From Tenrec ecaudatus (lineage: Eukaryota; Chordata; Mammalia; Afrosoricida; Tenrecidae): a DNA stretch of 64,000 nt. The notes below the pieces were generated by a model. The model saw only the letters and a program-made list of their open reading frames with translations. It had not been told where the DNA came from and did no database searches. The translations under genes were made by a program, and so were the position numbers. Below are positions 11,175 through 22,513 of this stretch, in pieces (position 1 is the first letter of the stretch; each line of letters starts with the position of its first letter). The stretch lies in NCBI RefSeq assembly GCF_050624435.1, contig NC_134541.1, positions 5,467,983 through 5,531,982 of the forward strand. Direction: 5' to 3'.

Positions 11175-11377
11175 ACAAAGTTCACTGGCATCGAGTCAGT
11201 GCCGACTCATAGCGACCCTCCAGGCCAGGGTAGAACTGCTCCTGTGAGTTTCTGTGACTGGGACTCTTGACGGGAGTAGATAGCCCCGTCTTTCTCCCGG
11301 GGAGCGGCTGGTGATTTCGAACTGCCAATCCTGAAGTTAGCAGCCCAATGTGCAACCACAACACCCCCAAGGGCTCT
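11175..11377 (-). mobile_element. AFROSINE
   Basis: Reverse orientation and full length. The tail complement tcactggcatcgagtcagtg is at the left and the head complement acacccccaagggctc at the right. Confidence 0.85.
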
Positions 11378-12480
11378 TTTTTTCCCTAACAGTCGTCTTA
11401 AATTCGACTCAAAACAGAGAGCTTGCTGTTGCCCATGGATCCAGAGAGGGAGAGCTTTGTTTGAGACTAACGCCCACCCTCGTGCGAGTGTGCAGCCGTG
11501 GCCAGGCACTGGTCTGTGTCCTGCCACCTGGGCCTGAGACTCCCAACCCCTCCAGGACAGGCACCTGTCCAACCCCTCCAGGACAGGCACCTGTGCTGTG
11601 ACGCAGGACTCTTCTGTCCCCTTGCAGGAAGCTCGTGGCCACATCTCAGGCAGGTACACTAAGGACTCGGCGATAGAGGAAAGAGGGGGCAGCTCTGGGA
11701 GGGGTGTGTGGAGAAATGGAGGGCAAGGCAGGAGGCGTCCCTTTCAGTGTCCCCCGCCCCATCTTTTTTTTCTGGAGATGAACAGAAATCATAATTTAAG
11801 GAGAACAAAAAGACAGGGAAACAGAGCGTCAAAAAAACCAAGACACTGGCCTAAGCCCACCCTGTTCCACGTCAGCACCCACGAACGCCTCTCTGGATGA
11901 GGGGCTTTGTCTAGCCAAGTGCACACCCTGCTCAGGCAGATGCCAGCCCCTGCCCCTGCCACTTCCTGTCCCTGCCATCAGGAACTGCCAAAGCGCTGGG
12001 TCTTTTATTCTGGTGGGGCAACCAGGAGAGGATGCACTCGCTCTTCAGGGACGTGGCCAGTGGGGGCAAAGCTCACCAAGGGCAAAGGGGTCTGTGTGTG
12101 GAAGTCTAGGGTTAGTAGAAGTCTAGGTCTCCCCGGCTCACTGAGAAGGGTGGGCAGTGGGCAGCACCCCACAGTCATAGGGATGGCACACTCACTTAGC
12201 ACTCCACCTCCACACACACAGGAAGCCACTGGCCCCAGCAGCTCCCTCCCCGACCACCCGCAGCTTGGAGCTAAGGACACGGGTGCCTATTGGAAGGTCT
12301 TCATAATCACCCGGCTGTGGGCTCGGGAAGCTGAACAAGAGGGGTCAGCGTTCTCTTATGGGGGATCTTCTGCTCCCAACCATTCCACGGCACAGTTTTA
12401 CAACGTCCCGGTTCCAGCCTCTCTGTGCCTCCCATGTGTCCCCACCTGAAGGGGAGGGGGCTTCTGCTGACCACAGTGGT
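11378..12480. other. GC-rich unassigned sequence
   Basis: No gene is recognised. It contains the 26-bp tandem duplication noted separately. Confidence 0.35.
11545..11596. repeat. 26-bp tandem duplication
   Basis: The unit beginning aacccctccaggacaggcac occurs twice back to back, differing only at the very end. Confidence 0.9.
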
Positions 12481-12489
12481 CAGGAGGTC

Positions 12490-12770
12490 AGGAGACCACA
12501 GGGGCAAGCAGGGTAAAACGAGTGATAGTGAGGTCACAGGGGGGAGGAAGTTAAGGGTGACAGTAGCGGTCATGGGGTCAGCAGGTCCTAGGTGAGAGTG
12601 GGACTCATAGGGGTGAGGGAAGGCCACGGGACTGATGGTAGGGTCACTGGGGTCATAGGTGAGCTGGGGTTGTAGGGATGAAGAGGATCTAAGGGTGAGG
12701 GTAGAGATAGGGCGAGGGTACCGGTCATAGGGTGAGGATGGAGCAGCGGTTACAGGGTTGAGAACCAGAG
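12490..12770. repeat. Degenerate minisatellite
   Basis: A motif like gtcataggggtgagg recurs with variants at irregular spacing of about 12-30 bp (gtcacaggggggagg, gtcatggggtcag, ctcataggggtgaggg, gtcataggtgag, gtcatagggtgagg). It is G-rich on this strand, which accounts for the long open frame on the other. Confidence 0.7.
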
Positions 12771-13130
12771 GAGGGAGCCGGGAACTCATACGGAGGAGGC
12801 ACCCATCTCCAGGCTCAAGCCCTCAGGGCACCTGGGGTGGAGTGGCTCCAGCCTTCTTGGGCCACCGAAGGCCCTTGCATATATATGTCCAGTGTTTGCG
12901 GGCTTCAGGCAGCCTGCTCCACCAGGGGGTGACACAGAGAGGGATGAGCAGGGACGGGTGGAGACACCCTTGGGGAGAGAGACTCAGAGAGACAGAACAC
13001 AGAGACGATGACGGTGACGACTTTTCCCCAGGTGACGACTTTTCCCCACACCCCCTTGCAGTGGCGCCTGGGCGACGGGTCCAACTACAGGACAGTGGGA
13101 AGCGAAGCCCTGTGGGCTCGACTTTCTGGT
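12771..13130. other. Unassigned sequence
   Basis: Apart from the CTCF-like motif, nothing is recognised. Confidence 0.35.
12919..12932 (+). promoter_or_regulatory. CTCF-like motif
   Basis: ccaccagggggtga resembles the CTCF core CCASYAGRGGGC, with a mismatch near the end. Motif match only. Confidence 0.3.
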
Positions 13131-13145
13131 AAAGAATTGCCTCCC

Positions 13146-13390
13146 AGACATGTAGGTGGAGGGAGACACCAGAAAGTGTAAGATAAGAAATAACAACAAT
13201 ATATCATAGATCAAGGATTCACGAGGGTGGGGGAGGGGGAACAAGAGGCACTGATACAAAAGGGTGCAAGCAGAAAATGTTTTGGAAATGATGATGGCAA
13301 CCTATGTACAAAGGTGCTTGATACAATCAGTGTATGGGATGCTATAAGAGCTGTAAGCGCCCCCAATGAAATGATTTTTTTTTAATATAA
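13146..13390 (+). mobile_element. Half-L1-like LINE, short 5'-truncated copy
   Basis: The extreme 3' end of the family (gctgtaagcgcccccaatga, then a T-rich/A-rich tail) is flanked by a 15-bp duplication with one mismatch: aaagaattgcctccc at 13131-13145 and aaagaattgcttccc at 13391-13405. Confidence 0.85.
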
Positions 13391-13405
13391 AAAGAATTGC
13401 TTCCC

Positions 13406-14204
13406 TCCTCAAAAGAAATCCAAAAGAGGGTGCTCGTGTTCTCTGCTGGATGTGGGGCCTGCCTTCTTGTGAACATGAGGCATGACATCGCCAGCCACGG
13501 AGGGCCCCGGAACGAGCGCTTGACAGGACCTGGACCTTGGCGGCATTGTCCAGCCCCTGAGTGGCCACTCATTGACTGCCAGTGACACACACACACGGGG
13601 TCACCACGCTCTGGCCTTCTGTTGGGCCCTGTGCAGCCCGCTCTCACAAAGGACCTGTGGAAAGGGCTCGCCCGCTCTGGGCCAGGACTGGCAGGGCCAC
13701 CGAGACAAACAGTTCTGAGGTTGGCTTCTCCCTCTCAGCTGGTCCATGAGGATCAGCATGAGGTTTGCTTATGGAGGCCACCTGGAGACCAAGGGAGGAG
13801 CTAGCTCGTTGTGATGCTGGGGCCAGAGGAGGAAGTGATGCCCTGAGACGGGAACCCAGAGCAGCATGAGAGGGAGAGAGAAGAGCAGGGAAGCAGTGCC
13901 GCCCAGAGAGGTGAGGGGCTCCCAGGGTCTATCGGGACAGTACTTTCTGGCACTTGGGCTTTGTCTGTGGGCAAAAGGACTCCAGCCAATGGGGAGCATG
14001 TCAGCCTGGTGTCACGTGGGGGCAGAGCTGAGAGGCCTGAGATCTGGGCTCACAGCTTGGCAGGTCGGACTCCAAATAGAGCTCTGAGCTCAGCAATCTG
14101 CCAGGAGGTTGGGCCAACACCTGTCTGTCCAGGGCAGCGCACGGCTGCCCCTCCGGGGGAGGACAGGCTCACCCTGGGCTCCCTGGCTCATTTGGCAACG
14201 CAGC
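13406..14204. other. GC-rich unassigned sequence
   Basis: No gene or repeat is recognised. Confidence 0.35.
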
Positions 14205-14340
14205 TGAGTGTGTGTGAGTGGGAGTGTGGGAGGCAGTGGAATGTGAATGCCCATGAGGAAGGGAATGCGTAGGCGTGTGTGTGTGTGTGTGTGTGAGTGT
14301 GAGCGAGTGTCAACGTCTCTGGGCACCAGTGCGTGTGTGT
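14205..14340. repeat. GT-rich simple repeat region
   Basis: Alternating GT with interruptions, including an uninterrupted run near 14275-14296. Confidence 0.85.
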
Positions 14341-14384
14341 GATTGAGCACGACTGTAATGCAGTGCTTACGACAGGACGACGTG

Positions 14385-14500
14385 GAGGTCCCATCGTACA
14401 GGGGAGGAGATGGAGAACGTAAGTAACTCACCAGCTCCATAACTGGTGAAGGCCCAGCAAGGATCCGTGCCCTGCTCCTGGGAAGCCTGGTGTGTGCCTC
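14385..14500 (-). mobile_element. MIR fragment
   Basis: The pattern of a MIR complement is visible (caggggaggagatggagaac, gtaagtaactcaccag, gatccgtgccc). It is ancient and diverged. Confidence 0.5.
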
Positions 14501-14880
14501 CTATGCCCAGGCCCAACCCCGCAGGAGTCCCCGTTAACAGAACTGACCACATCATGCCATCCTCAGCTCCCTGCTCGGTACCTGGGATGTAGTGGGTGCT
14601 TAGTGTCTGGTTCCTGAATGACTGAATGAGAATTAAATGCCTCCTTCCCCTGTGACTGGCTTCCCAGCTCCTGGGCATTAAGACTTCCTTCCTCAGAAAC
14701 CGTCTGTGATGTTCCTTCTGCCCCCAGGCCGGGCTCTGAGACCCCTGAGCCTCCCCCACCAGCCTATCTGTCCAAACACGTTGTATTGTCTGCCACGTAG
14801 TAGGTGCTTAGCAATAAGTATCTATTTAAGAAGTGAATGAAGAAATGAGTGAGTGAATGAATGAATGAATGAATGGCAGC
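14501..14880 (+). mobile_element. L2/MIR-type 3' ends and (TGAA)n
   Basis: Two tails of the 'cacagtaggtgcttaataaat...gaatgaatga' type occur, at about 14580-14640 and 14790-14875. The second grades into a (TGAA)n run at 14850-14873. This is typical of ancient mammalian CORE-SINE/L2 3' ends. Confidence 0.55.
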
Positions 14881-14954
14881 TTCTTAAGAGCTGGGAGGGT
14901 TGGGGGACAGAGATAAGGGATGAATCGATCGAGTTCCTCTTTGCCAGAGAAGAG

Positions 14955-15080
14955 AAGGTGACATAGCGACATAGTCACTGGCTCAGGAGCCATTTGCCTC
15001 CGGTCCACACTGGATAAGCTTCTCCCTGCCACTCTCCAAACCTCAGTCCCTGTGTCCCCAAAAGGGGCATCAATTGTCCT
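14955..15080 (+). mobile_element. MIR fragment
   Basis: The words cctcagtccctgtgtcccca and aaaggggcatcaatt resemble the MIR segment 'cctcagtttcctcatctgtaaaatgggg'. Diverged. Confidence 0.45.
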
Positions 15081-15650
15081 GATCTCCCAAAATTGTGGTT
15101 CCCAGGACTTCGGGGCCCTGCACCATGCTTGTTCTCAGGTAACACTAGGAGAGTGAATGCTCCCATCAGATGGCCGGGTGTGGACATGGCGCCCCACACC
15201 ATCACACACCTCTGGGGAATGGACCTCGTCCAAGTACACCGGGCCTGCACTCCATCAGGGCTGGGGTCCCCACTGTGATTGTCTCAGGACCCTCGGGTTG
15301 TGAGGGATATGTCTGTGTTGTTTTAAGTCACCGCGTGTGTACAGGAAGCTCACACACCTGGCTATTTGGCAGCCCTCTGCAGCTAACTAGTCCGGACCGT
15401 CCCACCTCAGAGAGGCCTTTGCTGCCCCCTGGTGGCTATCTTTAGGGCATCTTGAGACTGGTTCTCCTGGGGGCGGGACTGGCGGGTCCCACCTTCAGGT
15501 GAGGTTAGGCCTGCCCAGGTATAAGTTACAGTCAGTGCTGCAGACAGGTCATTTCACTTGCAGACGGGATCCAGTGGACAGCAGTGACTGGAACGTTTAG
15601 ATAAGGAGCTGTGGGTGGTGGCCAATGAGATGATGTGGATGAAAAGAGAA
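15081..15650. other. Unassigned sequence
   Basis: Only the CTCF-like motif at 15421 stands out. Confidence 0.35.
15421..15436 (-). promoter_or_regulatory. CTCF-like motif, strong core
   Basis: gctgccccctggtggc is the complement of gccaccagggggcagc, a full match to the CTCF core. Occupancy cannot be judged from sequence. Confidence 0.45.
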
Positions 15651-15654
15651 ACCA

Positions 15655-16460
15655 AACTCCATGTCCATTGCGTTGATGCCCACTATAGGACAGGGAGAAC
15701 TGCCCCTGTGGGCCTCCAAGACTGTAACTTTTTCTTTTCTTTTTAATCATTTCATTGGGGGCTCTTACAGCTCTTATAACAATCCATGCATCCTTTGTAT
15801 CAAGTACTTTTGTGCAAATGTTGCCATCATCATTTGCAAAGCATTGTGTTTCCCCTTGAGCCCTTGGTATCAGTTGCTCTTTTTTCCCCTCTCTCTCCCA
15901 TCCCCTCACCCTCATCCTCGTGGACCCTTGATAAATTATAAATTATTATTATTTTCATATCTTAAACACCATCTGCTATCTCCCTTCACCCATGTTTCTG
16001 TTGTTCAAAACTCCTTGTGGGGGGACTATACTGTGACCAGTTCCCCCTTCCTCCCCTCACCCCCCCCCCAGGTTCTCCATACCCTCATGGTACCGCTACT
16101 CCCATTTCTGTTCCTAAGGGATTTTTCTGTCCTGGATTCCGTGTGTTGAGAGCTCTTATCTGCACCAATGTACCTGCTCTAGATGATTTGTGAGGTAGAA
16201 CTGGGTCATGATAGTGGGGGGGGGGGACATTAAAGAATTACAGAAATGTCACGTGTTTCGTCGGTGCTACGCTGCACCCTGGCAGACTCTGCACCCTGGC
16301 AGACTCGACCCTTCTTTGTGACCCTTCTGCGAGGGGATGTCCAATTAAGACTGTAACTCTTTCCAGGAGTCGAGAGCCCATTTTTTTCTCCTGAGGAGTC
16401 ACTGGTGGTTTTAAACTGGTGACCTTGTGGTTGGCTGCGTAACTCGTAATGGGGCTCCTT
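15655..16460 (-). mobile_element. AFROSINE split by a LINE insertion
   Basis: The pieces 15655-15734 and 16347-16460 form one reverse-orientation AFROSINE ending gtaatggggctcctt. The half-L1-like element lies between the two copies of its target duplication. Confidence 0.85.
15735..16346 (-). mobile_element. Half-L1-like LINE inserted in an AFROSINE
   Basis: A 17-bp duplication with one mismatch brackets it (aagactgtaactttttc at 15718-15734, aagactgtaactctttc at 16347-16363). The A-tail complement is on the left. It includes only about 600 bp of the 3' end. Confidence 0.9.
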
Positions 16461-16734
16461 TATGTGAATTAGTGAGGAGGGGTTCAGAAGCGGAGGATGG
16501 GAATAGCTGCACAGTGTCCCTGGATCGCACCGTAGAAACTGTTGAATCCGTGTACGTGCTCAATGACAACAGAGACCCAGCAGTACAGAGTAGAAGTCAT
16601 TTCCTAGGTCAAGGTGGCCTGGGCTCCAGCAACCCAGCTCTGTGCTGGGGCAGAAATGCCTGATGCTCAGTGGGGACCCCAGTCACTCCCAGTGGCCAGA
16701 GTGACCTGATGCTTCCTCACTAACTTGAAAGAAT

Positions 16735-16920
16735 CCCTCTTTCCCAAGACCAAGCTTCAACCCTGGCTCTGCGACTTCTGGCTGTGTGACCTTGGGCAAG
16801 TAACTTAACCTCTCTGGGTCTTGATTTTCTCATCTGTGATACACACTGAAGTCTACCTTCAGCACGGGAGCAAATGCTAGTATACAGGTGAGCACAGTGC
16901 CAGGCCCTCTGCTGACCACT
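16735..16920 (+). mobile_element. MIR
   Basis: Clear MIR core: ggctgtgtgaccttgggcaa, then gtaacttaacctctctgggt, then ttttctcatctgtgat. It ends near gcacagtgccaggcc. Confidence 0.9.
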
Positions 16921-17059
16921 TCACTGACATGGTCTAATTAGAATGTAATTGGTCTGAGGAACCGGGCTGGGGGGAGGGGACACTGTGCTTTCCACATTAC
17001 AGAGGGAAGGCACTGCATCTCTGGAAGTCACACACAGCCAATGAGTGGAGAGCGCAAAG

Positions 17060-17712
17060 CAAAACCATCCCTGCTGAGTTGCTTCCGGCTCTTGGCGACC
17101 CTGTGGGACGGAGCAGGACTACCCCACAGGGTGTCAGGGTTGGGTGAGTTGGGTGAAAGCCTATGGAACAAATCTGTTTTCCTTTCAACAATTCAGACAC
17201 AGTTTGTTTCAGACCATTGATTGCGATCCCCACAATGGAACCAAGCTCAGCCTCCTGCCTCTCTGTGCTTCCAGTTCCTATCCGGCCCTCTTTCCTAACC
17301 CTTCCTGTCCCGGGCGCTTTGTCCCTAGGTGTTGGGTCTCACCTGTTGATTGGTCTACTCAAATGTGTGTGGACCTCCCAGGAGCTATTGGTTCACCTGT
17401 GTCTGCTGTTGGCTGAAAGTTGAGCCCTTTGGGTGAGTTCTGTTCTAGGCTTGACGGGTGACTAAGGACTAAGTCTCAGGGTTCCACCGTCCCTGTCTGA
17501 CCCCTGAACCTGGTTTTGGTTATCATTTGGAGCTTTGTTCCGGATTTTTCTCCCACTCTCCCCAGGACCCCCTGCTGGGATCCCTTTCAGCGCAAAGCTG
17601 TCATCTTTCTGGATGTCCGCTGCCACATCTTTCTTCCTGGGCACATCTGGTGAGTTCAAGCCACGGACCTTCTGGTTAGCAGCCGAGCTCTTCACTGCTG
17701 TGCCACCAGGGG
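17060..17712 (-). mobile_element. AFROSINE split by an L1 3' end
   Basis: The left piece, to about 17140, has the tail complement ttgctt...cttggcgaccctgtggg. The right piece, from about 17606, ends gctgtgccaccaggggt. A diverged L1 3' UTR lies between. Confidence 0.65.
17141..17605 (-). mobile_element. Older afrotherian L1 3' UTR
   Basis: Same family as 3781-4450: tgttccggatttttctccca, gttggctgaaagttgagccc and cgatccccacaatggaacc-type words. No ORF remains. Confidence 0.55.
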
Positions 17713-18316
17713 TTTGGGTCAGGGGCGAACCAGAGTGCCATCCGGGCTGGCCCAGCCCATAGCTCTCCGCCCCAGGCCCCTGGGTCTTCGCTCCGGCCGA
17801 AACACAGGGTGGTTATTACGTATGCTCTTGGTTTGGGTTGGGGTTTGTTCTTAATAATCAGAAACAATGCATTGTGTAGTGAAAGCTCTTGCTTGGTGGT
17901 CATTTCTGGCAAACTACAGGGGTGAGAAGCTGGAGCGCCGTGATGCTTGCTGTCTCAGCATTTCATGGTGTCTACCCCTCCCTCCACTGGGATCAGCGCC
18001 CAAATTCCCAGAGACACCCCTGGGTGCCCAGCAGCCCCAGGAAAACCATCCCAACAACTCCTGCCCCTCAGGAGTGCCATACTACACAACAGTCCTTAGA
18101 TTTTCATCAGCAGCGATTCCCGGTTTCCAGAAAGCACCTGAACATTCTAGTTCGGGTCGGGTGACTTTTGGAAGTGTGAGGACAGAATCTTGAGTCTAAT
18201 GAGTGGGACCACAGCGTCCTTTGGCTGCTTCTCACAACGTAACGTCACTAGGACATTCTCCGAGGGAACCTAAGGTGTGGGTCTATTGGGGTCTATATTC
18301 GGGTCTGTTTTACCAA
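17713..18316. other. Unassigned sequence
   Basis: No gene or repeat is recognised. Confidence 0.35.
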
Positions 18317-18620
18317 AGGGGTCTTGCTGGTGCAGAGGTTAAGCATCCCACAGTTCACTACAAGGTAGACCGTTCTAACCCACCAGCTTCTTGGCAAAGG
18401 GAAGACGAGGCTGCTGCTCCTGTAAAGGCCACAGTCTTGGAGCCCCTCCTACAGGGTCACTGTGAGTCAGACCGATCCAGCCGCAATGGACTGGCTTATT
18501 TCACTTTACACCTTACTTACTGCTTGCAGCACCCTCTCGGGCACCCTCTAACCACCTTTTATAGATGGAGGTCCAGACCGCAGAGGAGCTGGAGCTCCCC
18601 AAAGACACACCACTGGCCTG
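18317..18620 (+). mobile_element. AFROSINE followed by MIR-like sequence
   Basis: A diverged AFROSINE occupies about 18317-18495 (tcttgctggtgcagaggtta to ccagccgcaatgg). The next 120 bp (cttttatagatggaggtcca and so on) resemble a reverse-orientation MIR. Confidence 0.6.
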
Positions 18621-18882
18621 GGGGAGCTGGGTTTGAGCAAGACACCATGGTTCCTAAAGCGCTAGAAGACAAACGATGTTGGCATGTGCTCCCTGTGCTT
18701 GTGGCAGTGGCAGCGTCCAGCAATGTGACCTGGTGCCAGGCCATCGTTTGCCCAAACCCTGGTCTGAGTCAACCCTGGCGACGGAGTGCCTCTTGTCCTG
18801 TGTTGTCCAGAGGGCCCTAGGATCTGCCCACAGACCTGAAGAGATTCTGGGAAGAAGCTGATTCACTTGAGAAGGTTTACTC

Positions 18883-19085
18883 CCGCGGTTCTCAACCTGT
18901 GGGTTGTGACCCCTTTTGGGGTTGAATGACCCTTTCACAGGGGTCACCTAAGACCATCAGAAAATATAACAGTAACAAAGTGACAGTGATGAAGTAGCAA
19001 CGAAAATAATGCTATGGTTGGGGGTCACCCCAACATGAGGAACTGTATTACAGGGTCACGCCATTAGGAAGGTTGAGAACCACTG
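18883..19085. mobile_element. SPIN-type non-autonomous hAT element, copy 2
   Basis: Ends ccgcggttctcaacctgtgg and ggaaggttgagaaccactg form the inverted repeats. The internal gacagtgatgaagtagcaac matches the other copies. No convincing 8-bp duplication is left. Orientation is opposite to copy 1. Confidence 0.85.
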
Positions 19086-19114
19086 CTCTAGACCCAAACA
19101 CAGAGTCCCTGTGT

Positions 19115-19465
19115 GATATGAACAATCAATGCCTTTGGCTGCTAACCAGAAGGTCAGGAGTTCGAGCCCATCCAGAGGCACCTTGGAAGAACAGCCAGAT
19201 CAACGTCTGAAAATTCAGCCATTGAGAACCTTACGGGATATCGTTCTATTCTGAGGTCTCCATGAGTCTGAGCTAATCCGATGACCTTTGGTTTTGGGGG
19301 TGTGGGGGTAGGGCTGCCAACAGCAAGACCAGCAGTGTGAAACCGCCAGCAGCTCCACAGGAGAAAGATGAGGCTGTCCACTCCCATGAAGAGCTTCGGT
19401 CTCAGAAATCCACAGAAGGCATTCTAATCACTGTGAGGTGGAACCGACTGGGTGGCATTGCATGT
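19115..19465 (+). mobile_element. Two AFROSINE copies in tandem
   Basis: The first spans about 19115-19295, an older subfamily with ttcgagcccatccagaggca. The second spans about 19307-19465, with gagaaagatgaggctgtcca. Confidence 0.65.
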
Positions 19466-20189
19466 TTCTGCAATGCGTGTTAGGGGATGTGCTTGCCACT
19501 GAGGATTAAGGAGACCTTGGTAGCAGGCACCATGGCTGCCTGGCTGGCTTCAGTTCTCCCTCTGTGGAGTGGACCCATGGGCCTTTGGTTGTAAATGAAC
19601 GGTGCTAAATAGGCCCCTAGGTGGGGATTGGGGTGTGGTGGGCATGAGACCCAGTTTGGGCCAAGGAGAGGCAGAGATCTGCTGGGGGCATGTATGGTAC
19701 TGGCGCCATACCTCACTTAACTGTAGGGGGAGAGATGAGACTCAGGATCCCCATCAGCCCAAAGCTAATTCTCAGGAGGGGAACATCAGAACTACCTGGT
19801 CCTCAATCGTTTTACCAAATCTAATGCCACCCACCCTCCTCTTGCCCTCTGCTGGTAGGCTGAGTCCAATAGCCCGTTGCACCCAGAACTCACTGATCAG
19901 ACTCAGGACAGTAGAGTCTGTTGGGTAAAGGAAGTAACAGGCTGCAATTCAGGCTCAAGGTCAACTTGCAAGAAACAGATACAACTTGGAGACCAGATGC
20001 AATTTGTGGATCAGGGCAGCTTCCAACCAAGTCAGCCCTCGGCTCCTGCTTGGTGGTGCCTGCAGGCAGGCTGCCCTTGGGTTCTGCCTCAGCCCGCTGG
20101 CCAGCTTGGGGCGCACTACAGCCCTTTGGCTCTGCAGACAGTGACTGGCACTTCGCTGCCCCGTGATGGTGCTCAGCTCTCTTGCTTCA
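19466..20189. other. Unassigned sequence with a CTCF-like motif
   Basis: tgccctctgctgg at 19843-19855 is the complement of a CTCF core (CCAGCAGAGGGCA). Nothing else is recognised. Confidence 0.35.
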
Positions 20190-20560
20190 TGGGTCAGGAA
20201 GCCTACTGTGCCGTCTCGTACTGATCTCCTGGTTCCTGCCACCTGTGCCCCTGCCCTATCTCTCCACATCTCCAGTGTTACTGCTCTCTGTCTCCAGAGT
20301 CTAGGAGGCTCTCCGCACAGGGACTCCACGTGCTCTGCGCTCTTCTTGATAGTCATGAACTCCCTCTCCACCTCCGCGTCTGCCCAATGCAGCACATCTT
20401 TCTATCTCTTCACTGCTGCTTTCATGAGCATTGATTGTGGATCCGAGCAAGACAAACTCCTGGACAATGTTAACCTTTCCTCCAGTGACCCCTTTAAGAA
20501 GTCTATTCCACCCTCTAGGTCAGCCACCAGCCCCTCATCTGCAGAATAAACTGTCCAATC
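20190..20560 (-). mobile_element. RTE-type LINE fragment
   Basis: The minus strand near 20430-20480 reads VQEFVLLGSTINAHESSSEE. This matches the conserved 'FVFLGSTINADG.SS.EI' block of RTE/BovB ORF2 downstream of the reverse transcriptase. The long minus frame to 19961 is its shadow and continuation. Confidence 0.6.
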
Positions 20561-21472
20561 CCTTTGCAAGATGGTGGCTTAGCCAATTATCCCGACAAAA
20601 CTACAAACCTAGATCAGAAAAAGCCATATGGAAAGAGACCCCTTGCACATCAGGGGGTGCTTCTAGGTGAGACCCACAGACTGACATGCTTTCCCTCCCA
20701 CCCTTGGCATTGCCCACATGGCCTAAGCCCACAGGGAGCCAGTTCGGGGGAACAAAGGGGAAAAGTGGACAGAACCCCGGTCCCCCGTGACTTTGGGGAT
20801 GTTGAACAAACCCGCCGTGGAGTGGCCTCTGCAGCCTTCTTGGGCTTGGGAGGGCATGGACACTGACAGCACCCTGACAGAAGACGTTTTAGGAAGTGCC
20901 CTCTGATAGGGGGCATACGGTAGCTGCTCAGTAAATGCAGTTGGCCTTTTCACAACGTGGTGCTTAGGGCCACAGCCCTCCCATACTGTTGAGAACCTGG
21001 GGATTGTTTATAGTTCGTTGGCCCTTGAACCCCGAGGTTTTGAACTGTGCAGGCCCACTGATCCTTGTTGCCACTGCAGGAAATTCCAGTGTTGGGAATC
21101 TCTACTTCAAACTCCATGTGAAACACACCCTGACCGCGTGGGCAGTTTGTCTCTCCAGTACATGAGAAATGATATAATTGCAGTCAATTCTAGATTATAC
21201 CAGTAAATGATACATTCTACCAGCACATTGTGTAATTACAGTAAATGGGACTAGAGAGACGAGCTGCTCACACGGAGCCGATTAGCATGACGCAGCCTTT
21301 TAAGCAGATTCTTGTGGATATGCTTCAACCTAAAAGCAGCAGGAGGAATAAAATCCCCCTATCAGAGGGCCCATGCAATTGAAACTCGGTTCATTCAAAG
21401 GCCCGCCGTGCACATCGTTCTTGGAACTATAGTTTGAAAAATAGTCTATTACAAGTATCTGCAGGTACATTT

Positions 21473-21514
<42 letters not shown>

Positions 21515-22320
21515 GCTCAGTAATCATACGTGGTTCTTTGGTTTTCAGTTTGAGAGCCTGGGCCCCCTGCTTCACCTTTTGCAGTCTGGTCTTGGGGCGA
21601 AGTGGGGCACTGAGCACCCTCAGAGCCTCACCTAAGTTCAGGGGCCTCACCTGACGATATAGACCGTGCCCAGGTTCAACGCCCTCTGCTGGGGCCAGTG
21701 TGCAACTGAGATACCCGCCCACCTGTGGTGTCCCACGACTAACTAGAACCATGACAACAGCGCCCCCAGGGGTACACCTCGGGAAAGCAGCATCCGAGGC
21801 CATTAGTTCTAATGTAAGATCTCTCAGCATCAGCAATAGAAACTGAGGGGTGACGAGACTCTGGTGTCCAGGGTCCCTGCCATGCAGGCCATTCCCTGGA
21901 TGTTCTCTAGATACCCACCCAGGGTCCAGGGGCGCCACCATTCTCTTCCTGGCACACACGCATTAAGGGCTCTTGTTCCTTTTGTATTAATTTTTTTCAA
22001 TAACTCAGAGAATCAAAAGGAGGCCACACCGTTGCCCCTATTCCACCCCCGTCACCCTCCTCACCCCTGCACACAGAGGGTCAGTCCATCAGTGCTGGAA
22101 TTCCAGGGTGGAGTATACACTGGATCCAGGTTCCAGGAAGGATAGGGTGCTGCAGGTCCCTTGCCAGGCTTGGAAATCAGCATGGATCATCTGGACCACC
22201 CTGAGCCTGCATTCCTCCTAGGCTGGGGAAGAGCCTGGCATGAGACCCACACCCCTGGACCCTTCTCGGCTTTGCATCTTCCAGGAGTTTCCCTAGGGGA
22301 GGCATCATGACTATGTAGGT
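20561..22320. other. Unassigned sequence with (CA)n and CTCF-like motif
   Basis: gcaagatggtggcttagcca near 20567 resembles the start of an L1 5' UTR but is not proven. A (CA)n tract of about 20 units occupies 21475-21513. cgccctctgctgg at 21680-21692 is a CTCF-like core on the minus strand. No gene is recognised. Confidence 0.35.
21475..21513. repeat. (CA)n microsatellite
   Basis: About 19-20 uninterrupted CA units. Confidence 0.95.
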
Positions 22321-22513
22321 CAGTGGTTCTCAACCTGTGGGTCACAACCCCTTTGGGAGTTGAATGACCCTTTCACAGGGGTCACCCGATTCTTAACAGT
22401 AGCAAAATGACAGTGATGAATAGAAATGAAAATAATGTTATGGTTGGGGGGGTCACCACCACACGAGGAACTGTATGAAAGGGTCATGGCGTGAGGAAGG
22501 TGGAGAACCACTG
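22321..22513. mobile_element. SPIN-type non-autonomous hAT element, copy 3
   Basis: Ends cagtggttctcaacctgtgg and gtggagaaccactg. The flanks atgtaggt (22313-22320) and atgtagct (22514-22521) make an 8-bp duplication with one mismatch. Same orientation as copy 2. Confidence 0.92.

Noticed and set aside
12307-12789. 160-codon minus frame
   Set aside because: It is the translation of the degenerate minisatellite.
19961-20395. 144-codon minus frame
   Set aside because: It lies next to and partly in an RTE ORF2 remnant; no host domain is seen.
21330-21959. 209-codon minus frame
   Set aside because: It runs through a (CA)n tract giving a VCVC run. No family resemblance.
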